From contig JALNWQ010000008.1 of assembly GCA_023230855.1 (NCBI GenBank), positions 153,457-217,456 on the forward strand: a DNA stretch of 64,000 nt. Direction: 5' to 3'. Positions 43,514 to 49,526 of this stretch are shown piece after piece. Numbering within the stretch: the first letter of the stretch is position 1; each line of letters begins with the position of its first letter. Below the pieces are notes generated by a model. The model was not told the origin of the DNA and did no database searches. It saw nothing but the letters and a program-made list of their open reading frames with translations. Position numbers and translations under genes: made by a program. The DNA is from Solirubrobacteraceae bacterium. Its GTDB lineage: Bacteria > Actinomycetota > Thermoleophilia > Solirubrobacterales > Solirubrobacteraceae.

Positions 43514-43572
43514 ACGTCGCGCGTCACGCCCTCGCCGGCGCGATCGTCCGACATGTGGAGGAGAACCGGTGA
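43510..43572 (+). CDS. Coupled mini-ORF 1 (20 aa)
   Basis: It starts at ATG 43510, overlapping the nucleotidyltransferase stop (ATGA), and encodes MNVARHALAGAIVRHVEENR. This is nearly a copy of the toxin's C-terminal end (ACHALADTIVRRVEAER). It may be translated by re-initiation. Whether the peptide has a role is unknown. Confidence 0.4.
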   Translation: MNVARHALAGAIVRHVEENR

Positions 43573-43631
43573 ACGTCGCCAGTCATGCCCTCGCCGAAAC
43601 GATCGTCCGACGCGTGGAGGCCGAGCGGTGA
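43569..43631 (+). CDS. Coupled mini-ORF 2 (20 aa)
   Basis: It starts at GTG 43569, overlapping the stop of mini-ORF 1 (GTGA), and encodes NVASHALAETIVRRVEAER after the start residue. It is even closer to the toxin C-terminus than mini-ORF 1. Its own stop overlaps the next GTG. Confidence 0.4.
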   Translation: MNVASHALAETIVRRVEAER

Positions 43632-43780
43632 ACGCCACGATTGCGACGCCGTCGCCAGCACCACGGTCCGACGCGCGGCGGCCGAGCGGTGACCGTCACG
43701 CGCGACGCCCTCGCCAGCACCACGGTCCGACGCGAGGACGAGGACCGATGACGACCACCGACCGGGAGCCCGGACGATGA
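43628..43780 (+). CDS. Coupled mini-ORF 3 (50 aa), frame-shifted remnant
   Basis: It starts at GTG 43628. A 2-bp length change in its unit puts it in another frame, so it reads through two units as a Pro/Arg-rich peptide. It ends exactly at the ATGA that starts the XRE gene. Coupling from toxin to XRE gene is thus continuous through three mini-ORFs. The peptide itself looks non-functional. Confidence 0.35.
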   Translation: MNATIATPSPAPRSDARRPSGDRHARRPRQHHGPTRGRGPMTTTDREPGR

Positions 43781-44217
43781 GCGTCGCGTCGCGCAACGTC
43801 GACGGGACGGAGGGACGGCCGGTCGAGGAGTGGCCGTACGAGGCGCTGGTCTCGGCGATCGAGCGGGGCACTCTGCGCGACTGGCTCCCCATCACCCGGG
43901 CGATCCGACGGGACCCGTGGGGCGACGTCGCGCAACAGGTCGAGGAGTACCTGGCGTACGCGGCCCCGTACGGCGTCGGCCCGCTCCTGCGCCGCACGAT
44001 CGACGACGCCCGCGCCGCCCACGACCGGGAGGAGAGGGCGGAGATCGCCCGTCGCATCCGGACGCTCGTCGCCGACACCGGCATGACCCAGGCGGCGTTC
44101 GCCCGCGCGATCGGCACGTCACGCAGCCGCCTGTCCACGTACTGCACCGGCTCGGTCACCCCGTCGGCGTCCCTCTTCCTGCGGATCCAACGCGTCGCCA
44201 CGCGCCCACGTCGCTGA
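43777..44217 (+). CDS. XRE-type HTH protein, probable antitoxin
   Basis: The product is 146 aa. The C-terminal helix-turn-helix is LVADTGMTQAAFARAIGTSRSRLSTYCTG, in pieces TQAAFARAIG and SRSRLSTYC. The N-terminal 80 residues (WPYEALVSAIERGTLRDWLPI, AQQVEEYLAYA) form a helical domain typical of antitoxins paired with MNT-type nucleotidyltransferases. It starts by ATGA overlap with the last mini-ORF. It likely neutralises the toxin and represses the GTATC-N6-GATAC promoter. Confidence 0.8.
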   Translation: MSVASRNVDGTEGRPVEEWPYEALVSAIERGTLRDWLPITRAIRRDPWGDVAQQVEEYLAYAAPYGVGPLLRRTIDDARAAHDREERAEIARRIRTLVADTGMTQAAFARAIGTSRSRLSTYCTGSVTPSASLFLRIQRVATRPRR

Positions 44218-44238
44218 CCGACGCGCGTCCGCCCGGGC

Positions 44239-44570
44239 GGGGTGGCGGCTGAACGGGCCGCCGTACGTCCTCAACCGCCGCCACTCCCGCCGGCGGAGGC
44301 CCGCCCGGCGGGGGTGGCGGCAGAACGGGACGCCATGCGTCCTCAACCGCCGCCACCCCCGCCCGCGGAGGTCCGGCCGGGCGGAGTGGCGGCAGAACGG
44401 GACGCCATACGTCCTCAACCGCCGCCACCCACCGCCGCCGGCGACGCGGCCCCCGCCGGGGGTGGGCCGACTTCAGGACCACCCACGTCGCGTACTCGGT
44501 CCCCCCCCGGCCACCGGTCCACCCCGCCCCCGGCCACCGGTCCACCCCGCCCCCGGCCACCGGTCCGCCC
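44239..44570 (+). repeat. Repeat family A, four-copy cluster, and 23-bp tandem repeat
   Basis: Three A copies (44239-44290, 44310-44361, 44382-44431) and one A' copy (44458-44509) are followed by three tandem copies of a 23-bp unit beginning CCACCGGTCC at 44511, 44534 and 44557. They fill the 450-bp gap between the XRE gene and the Tim44-like gene. Confidence 0.85.
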
Positions 44571-44667
44571 ACCCCGGCGACCGCCCCCGCCGCGCCGACC
44601 GCCCCAGCCACCCCCGACCACCCGCCACCGCCACTTGTCGCCGCCGTGAGTGATTGGCTTCCGGGTC

Positions 44668-45966
44668 ATGGACCGCGCATCGTCCTCGCTCACGTGGCTT
44701 CTCGGCCAGGCCGGGGGCGGGTCGTCCGGGTTCTCGGGCGGCGGTGGTGGCGGGGGCGGGGGGTTCTCCGGTGGTGGCGGGTCGTACGGGGGAAGCGGCG
44801 ACGGCGATCCCGTGGTCTTCGGCGTCGTCATCGTGCTCTTCGTCGTCTTCATCGTCGGCGGATGGCTCGTCGCCAAGGCGAGGCGCGCGCAGCAGAACCG
44901 CGAGCGGTCCGCGCGCGAGTCCCAGGTGCGCCTGGCGGCGGTCGAGGCGGCGGTCGACGACGTCGCGTTCGACCCCGACGCGCTCCAGGCCACGATCCAC
45001 GAGCGGTTCGTCCAGATCCAGAAGGCGTGGGACGACCAGGACCAGGACGCGCTGGCACCGCTCATGGGCGCCGACCTGCTGCAGGAGTGGCAGCGGCGCC
45101 TGGCGGACTTCGCCCGGCGTCGCTGGCACAGCCGCGCGGTCGTGTCCGGCACGCCGCGGGTGCAGGTCGTGTCGATCGTCAACCGCGCCGCGGACGAGGA
45201 CGACCGGGCGGTCGCGTTCATCTCGTGCGACATGCAGATCTGGGTGCGCACCGCCGGCGGGCAGGAGCAGTACCTCAACGGCAAGACCGGCCGCGACGTC
45301 ACCGTCGAGCAGTACTGGACGATGGGCAAGCGCGACGGTGACTGGATCCTGCTGTCGATCGAGGAGTACGACGAGGGCACCCACAACCTGCGCGCGCCGC
45401 TGGTCATCAGCCCCGACCAGGACCACGAGCTGGCCGACCGGGCCCGCACCGAGCTGGCGGTCGGCGACGCCGCCCTGTCGGCGGCCGACGCGGCGGGCCT
45501 GGTGTCGACGTCGCTCGCCGACGACGCGTACGCCGCCGCGATGGACCTGTCGCTCGTCGACGACCGGTTCAGCCCCGCGGTGCTGCAGATCGCCGTGCGC
45601 CGGGTCGTGACCGCCTGGACCGACGCGATCGACGGGCCCGACGACTCCCTGCTGCGCGTCGCCGACCAGGCCGCGGTCGACCGGCTCCTGTACGGCGGCG
45701 ACCGCACCCACGCCGTGCGGACCGTCGTCCGTGGCGCGACCGTCGACGAGGTCACCATCGACGCCCTCGACGGCGACGCGACCCCGCCCGCCATGGAGGT
45801 CACCGTCCACTACGCCGGTGCGTGGTACCGGGAGGACCGCGACACCCAGGCGGTGCGCGAGGGATCCCGTGACCGTCGCGTGCGCCGCACCGTCCGCTGG
45901 CGGCTCGTCATCACCGACGACCAGGTCGAGCCGTGGCGCCTGGCCGAGGTGCTCGGCGACCGCTGA
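44668..45966 (+). CDS. Tim44-like domain membrane protein
   Basis: The product is 432 aa. A Gly/Ser-rich N-terminus is followed by one membrane helix (VVFGVVIVLFVVFIVGGWLVA) and a charged helix. The Tim44-like domain comes next (LQATIHERFVQIQKAWDDQD, LLQEWQRRLADFARRRWHSR, VDRAVAFISCDMQIWV-type strands), and a second copy of the NTF2-like fold appears to follow in the C-terminal half. Bacterial Tim44-like proteins are of unknown role and perhaps bind membrane or peptide. ATG 44668 is preferred to GTG 44650. Its last 56 bp overlap the convergent PAP2 gene. Confidence 0.8.
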   Translation: MDRASSSLTWLLGQAGGGSSGFSGGGGGGGGGFSGGGGSYGGSGDGDPVVFGVVIVLFVVFIVGGWLVAKARRAQQNRERSARESQVRLAAVEAAVDDVAFDPDALQATIHERFVQIQKAWDDQDQDALAPLMGADLLQEWQRRLADFARRRWHSRAVVSGTPRVQVVSIVNRAADEDDRAVAFISCDMQIWVRTAGGQEQYLNGKTGRDVTVEQYWTMGKRDGDWILLSIEEYDEGTHNLRAPLVISPDQDHELADRARTELAVGDAALSAADAAGLVSTSLADDAYAAAMDLSLVDDRFSPAVLQIAVRRVVTAWTDAIDGPDDSLLRVADQAAVDRLLYGGDRTHAVRTVVRGATVDEVTIDALDGDATPPAMEVTVHYAGAWYREDRDTQAVREGSRDRRVRRTVRWRLVITDDQVEPWRLAEVLGDR

Positions 45967-46594
45967 GCGACCTCCCCCGCTCCCACCAGGCGATGACGAG
46001 CACCGCCCAGGCGATGCCGAAGAGGTAGCCCGCCACGACGTCGCTGACGAGGTGCACGCCGGCGAGGGCGCGGGCGGGGCCCATCGCCACGACCACCGCC
46101 GCGCACGCGAGCGCCAGCTCCCACCAGCCGCGCCGCCAGCCCATCCAGCCGATCGTGCCGTAGAACGCGACCGCCCACACCACGTGGCCGCTCGGCAGGC
46201 TCGGATCGCCGTTGAGGACCGCGTGCTGGACGGCGAACGGCGTCGGGCCGATGATCGCCTTGAGCGCGCCGCTCACCAGGACGGAGCACGCGCCGGCGAG
46301 CACGGCGCACGCCTCGCGCCGTCCCGCCCGCGACCACGCCGACATCGCGATCGCGATCGAGATGACCGCCACGCCCGGATCGGCCGCCAGGTCCATCAAC
46401 CGCAGCATCGGGCCGACCCGCGGCGAGTCCCACCGCGGATCGGCGATCCACTCCAACGACCGCCGGTCCCCCGGGAACGCGTCCGCCACCTGCGCCCACA
46501 CGACGACCGCCACGAACCCCGCCAGCGCGACCGCCGCCGCCACCAACGGCACGAGGAGCGCACGGCGCCCGGGATCGTGGTCGGGCGTGCCCAT
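45911..46594 (-). CDS. PAP2-family membrane phosphatase
   Basis: The product is 227 aa with about six membrane helices. Motif C2 is PSGHVVW and motif C3 is ARALAGVHLVSD (R-x5-H-x3-D). Motif C1 is degenerate: LKAIIGPTPF has the Lys but Pro-Phe where Arg-Pro is expected. The family dephosphorylates undecaprenyl pyrophosphate or phosphatidyl phosphates. In this context, lipid-carrier recycling for polysaccharide synthesis is likely. The 3' end lies inside the convergent Tim44-like gene by 56 bp; the last 20 residues (RAPRPGATARPGRR) are low-complexity. Confidence 0.8.
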   Translation of the reverse strand: MGTPDHDPGRRALLVPLVAAAVALAGFVAVVVWAQVADAFPGDRRSLEWIADPRWDSPRVGPMLRLMDLAADPGVAVISIAIAMSAWSRAGRREACAVLAGACSVLVSGALKAIIGPTPFAVQHAVLNGDPSLPSGHVVWAVAFYGTIGWMGWRRGWWELALACAAVVVAMGPARALAGVHLVSDVVAGYLFGIAWAVLVIAWWERGRSLSGRRAPRPGATARPGRR

Positions 46595-46686
46595 CGGTCA
46601 CATCGTGACGGACCGCGGAGACGACGACCCGTCGTCGCGCCCCGACATCGCCGTGTCGCCGCCCGTCGTCACGCCCGAGCCGTCGC

Positions 46687-46770
46687 AACGACGCCGCCCG
46701 TCGTCACGCGCGACCCGTCGTAACGACGCCACCCGTCGTCACGCGCGGCCTGTCGCATCGACACCGCCCC
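46687..46770. repeat. 35-bp tandem repeat
   Basis: Two nearly perfect 35-bp units (46687-46721 and 46722-46756) and a partial third share AACGACGCC, CCCGTCGTCACGCGCG and CCGTCG. Related blocks begin near 46625. They lie in the divergent spacer between the PAP2 and PHP phosphatase genes. Confidence 0.7.
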
Positions 46771-46778
46771 GCTACGCG

Positions 46779-47660
46779 ATGATGACCACGGTCGCCGCCG
46801 ACGCCGCGACCCCGCGTCCCGTGATCGACCTGCACTGCCACCTGCTCCCCGGGATCGACGACGGCCCCGCCGACGTCGACGGGGCTCTCGCGCTCGCGCG
46901 GGCGCACGCGAGCGCCGGCGTGGAGGTGGCGGCCTGCACCCCGCACGTGTCGTGGGAGCACCCCAACCGTGCGCCCGGGATCGCGCAGGGCGTCGACGCG
47001 CTCCGCCGACGTCTCGCCGACGCCGACGTCCCCCTACGGATCGTGACCGGTGGCGAGGTCGCGCTGACGCTCGTCGCCGAGCTGGCCGACGACGAGCTGA
47101 CCGGGCTCCACCTGGGCGGAGGGCCGTGGCTCCTCCTCGAGCCGCCGCTCGGGATCCCCGTGCCGCACCTCGAGGGGTTCGTCGCCGACATCCAGGAGCG
47201 CGGCCACCGCGTGCTCGTCGCGCACCCGGAGCGGTGCGTGAGCTTCCATCAGGACCCGGGGCTGCTGGGACGGCTCGTCGCGCAGGGCGCGTTGGCCCAG
47301 GCCACCGTCGGGTCGGTGACCGGCGCCTTCGGCCGACCGCCGCAGCGCCTCGTCGGCGGGTGGATCCGCGACGGGCTCGTCCACGTCATGGCGTCCGACG
47401 CGCACGACGTCCGCCGTCGCCCGCCCGGCCTCGCCGAACCGCTGCGGCGTGCCGGCCAGCCCGACGCCCTCATCGACTGGTGGTGCCGCGACGTGCCGCG
47501 CGCGATCCTCGACGGCGCCGAGCCGCCGGAGCGGCCGAGCGTGCCCCCGTCCACCCGACGCCGATGGTGGCGACGGGCCGGGCGCGGTGCGTCGGGGGCC
47601 ACGCCGACGTCAGGTGCGGACCCCGCGTCGGTGGTGAGGCCGCAGCGCGGGGCGGGGTGA
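46779..47660 (+). CDS. CpsB/YwqE-type PHP-domain tyrosine-protein phosphatase
   Basis: The product is 293 aa. The PHP metal motif DLHCHLLPGIDDGPAD opens the protein. GVEVAACTPHVSWEH, VAHPERC and VMASDAHDV supply the other metal ligands of the CpsB/YwqE family. These manganese-dependent phosphatases dephosphorylate BY-kinases that control polysaccharide chain length. No such kinase is in the window. The last 45 residues are basic and disordered (STRRRWWRRAGRG). Tandem ATG codons at 46779 and 46782 are both possible starts. Confidence 0.88.
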   Translation: MMTTVAADAATPRPVIDLHCHLLPGIDDGPADVDGALALARAHASAGVEVAACTPHVSWEHPNRAPGIAQGVDALRRRLADADVPLRIVTGGEVALTLVAELADDELTGLHLGGGPWLLLEPPLGIPVPHLEGFVADIQERGHRVLVAHPERCVSFHQDPGLLGRLVAQGALAQATVGSVTGAFGRPPQRLVGGWIRDGLVHVMASDAHDVRRRPPGLAEPLRRAGQPDALIDWWCRDVPRAILDGAEPPERPSVPPSTRRRWWRRAGRGASGATPTSGADPASVVRPQRGAG

Positions 47661-47789
47661 TCCGACGCCCGGCGCCCCCGACCGGCCGGCCGACCGCCAC
47701 CGGTGATCGAGCCCCACGATCAGCAGTCCCAAGGCGGCGACGCCGTTGAGCGCCAACCACAGCGACACGAGCAACCAGACCGGGACCAT
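47610..47789 (-). CDS. Probable small single-pass membrane protein
   Basis: A 59-aa reading frame begins with MVPVWLLVSLWLALNGVAA and continues LGLLIVGLDHRWR. It is one hydrophobic helix followed by a basic tail. GAAGG directly precedes the ATG, which is tighter than an ideal Shine-Dalgarno spacing. Its 3' end overlaps the convergent phosphatase gene by 51 bp. The composition is that of a genuine membrane peptide, but there is no homology evidence. Confidence 0.4.
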   Translation of the reverse strand: MVPVWLLVSLWLALNGVAALGLLIVGLDHRWRSAGRSGAPGVGSPRPALRPHHRRGVRT

Positions 47790-48158
47790 CCTTCAAATAG
47801 ACCATCGGTCGATCCCCTGATCGTGCGACTCGACATATGTTCGAGCATGCAGTCGGCGCGACCTGTCGATACCCGGGGTGATGCCCGCCGCACGACCCGA
47901 CGGCCCCTCCCCGGAACACCGGTCGCACTGTGCGCCGCGACAACGACATCCGGGAATCGGCGACGAAGTGACAAATGGCAGCAACATGTCCACATGTGAC
48001 GCAGCAGCTGCTAGGGTCGCTACCCGGTTCACGCGCCGTCGCGACAGGGGGACGGGAGCGGGCGCGAAGGTCGAGCACTCCACGCACGGCGGGCAACGGC
48101 CGTCGACTCTTCATTCACCCTGGGCCCGCGGTGCCCAGCCGACCCCGAACGGGACGCC
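47790..48158. promoter_or_regulatory. Upstream region of the NfrB-like exopolysaccharide operon
   Basis: This is a relatively AT-rich region without a convincing gene. ACATGTCCACATGT (47984-47997) is a pair of palindromic hexamers 2 bp apart. TAGGGT near 48014-48019 could be a -10, giving a leader of about 130 nt before the TTG at 48159. The leader is purine-rich around 48050-48080. Confidence 0.4.
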
Positions 48159-49526
48159 TTGACGCCTCATAGACCTGCCCCTCCGTCGGACGCTCCCGAC
48201 GCTCACGGCAATCACCCGGCTCCCGATCCGCTCGCCCCGGTCACGCATCCCGCGACCGCCTCGCACCCCGGAGCGGTCGACGAGCCGTCGAAATCATCCA
48301 CCGGGACGTCCGCCGAAGCCCCGTCCGGATCCGGCTCGCACGCGGCGGACGGCCCCAACGGCGGATCGCCCGCCCCGGAGGCCGCCCCTGATCGTCCCGG
48401 TCCCGTGTCGCGCGCCGAGGCGGCGGCGGCCGAGGCGGCCGCCGCGGTCGAGCGGCTATTCGCGACCGCCGGCGCGGCGACGGTCACCGCGGACCCCGCA
48501 CCGCCGGGCGACGCGGCCCCGGCCGCCCCGGTCGACCCGTCGGGCGGCGCCGATCCGGCCGCCGTGGCCCCGGTCGATCCATCGGGCGACCCCGATCCGG
48601 CCGCCGCCACCGACGCGCCCGACGTTCCGCCCGCCGACGACGTCACGGTCGCCCCGGACGGCGCCCGACCGGACGCCCCGGACGCCGCACCGGTCGCCGA
48701 CGCCGGTCCGCTGCCCGGCGAGGCCCCCACGCCCACCGCGGTCGCGACGACGAACGTCAACCAGGTCGTCACCACGCTCCTCGGCCGGATCGAGGAGGCG
48801 GTGAGCGAGGCGCGCCAGGCGCTCGAGCTCGCGCACCACCCGCTCGACGAGTCGGTCGTCCGACGGCTGCTCGACCCGAGCCTGCTGCGCGATCAGACGA
48901 ACACCGACGGGCTCACCTCGCCGCCGACCGCCCCAGCACCGCCCACCACCGGGCCCGCCCCGGCCACCGACGGTTCGCCCGCCACGGGGACCGCCGCCCC
49001 GGCCACGGACGCTTCGCCGTCCACCCCCGCCGACGACCCGTCGCCCGCCCCGTTCGCCACGTCGAACGCCGACGATCCCACCCGGGTGGTCGACGACGCA
49101 GCGGTCGACGCCCTGCTGCGCGGCACCGACGCCGAGCCCGTCGCCCGCCCCCCGCTGCCCGAGACGCTGCAGGTGCTCTCCGGCCCCGAGGCCTCGCTGG
49201 CCGGGAACCTCCCCCGCGGGGACCAACACGCCGCCTCGCTCGACGACGCCCCGGCCCGCAGCGACGCCAGCGTCGAGATCGTCGTCGGCCCCGTCGCCGA
49301 CCTCGGCGAGCTCGACGAGATCCAGGCCCGCATCAGCGCCCTGTCGAGCGTCGGCGGCGTCGCGATCGTCGGATTCTCCGGCACGGACGTCGTCATGCGC
49401 GTACGCCTGGAGCGCCCGACGCCGCTCGCCGGGCTGCTGCGCACCCAACTCGGACGGCCCGTCGCCGGCTGCCACCTCGCGGAGGGCCGCATCGTCGTGA
49501 CCCTCGCCGCACGGGACGCCCGATGA
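48159..49526 (+). CDS. Largely disordered protein with C-terminal alpha/beta domain, first gene of EPS operon
   Basis: The product is 455 aa from a TTG codon; no ATG or GTG in the right place was found. About 350 residues are Ala/Pro/Asp/Thr-rich and disordered, with one helical stretch (VNQVVTTLLGRIEEAVSEARQALELAHHP). The last 85 residues form a compact domain: VEIVVGPVADLGELDEIQARISAL, then VGGVAIVGFSGTDVVMRVRLE, then TPLAGLLRTQL. Such domains occur beside MshEN-containing proteins. It is coupled by ATGA to the NfrB-like synthase and may anchor or regulate it. Function unknown. Confidence 0.65.
   Translation: MTPHRPAPPSDAPDAHGNHPAPDPLAPVTHPATASHPGAVDEPSKSSTGTSAEAPSGSGSHAADGPNGGSPAPEAAPDRPGPVSRAEAAAAEAAAAVERLFATAGAATVTADPAPPGDAAPAAPVDPSGGADPAAVAPVDPSGDPDPAAATDAPDVPPADDVTVAPDGARPDAPDAAPVADAGPLPGEAPTPTAVATTNVNQVVTTLLGRIEEAVSEARQALELAHHPLDESVVRRLLDPSLLRDQTNTDGLTSPPTAPAPPTTGPAPATDGSPATGTAAPATDASPSTPADDPSPAPFATSNADDPTRVVDDAAVDALLRGTDAEPVARPPLPETLQVLSGPEASLAGNLPRGDQHAASLDDAPARSDASVEIVVGPVADLGELDEIQARISALSSVGGVAIVGFSGTDVVMRVRLERPTPLAGLLRTQLGRPVAGCHLAEGRIVVTLAARDAR

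Larger units (their letters stand above)
43451..43747 (+). repeat. Degenerate 59-bp tandem array linking toxin and antitoxin genes
   Basis: Five units start at 43451, 43510, 43569, 43628 and 43689 (periods 59, 59, 59, 61, 59). Each carries a version of CACGCCCTCGCC, ACGATCGTCCGACG and GTGGAGGCCGAGCG. Each ends with an ATGA or GTGA stop/start overlap. The first unit is the 3' end of the nucleotidyltransferase gene. Units decay rightward. The array therefore arose by duplication of that gene's end together with its overlapping start codon. Confidence 0.85.
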
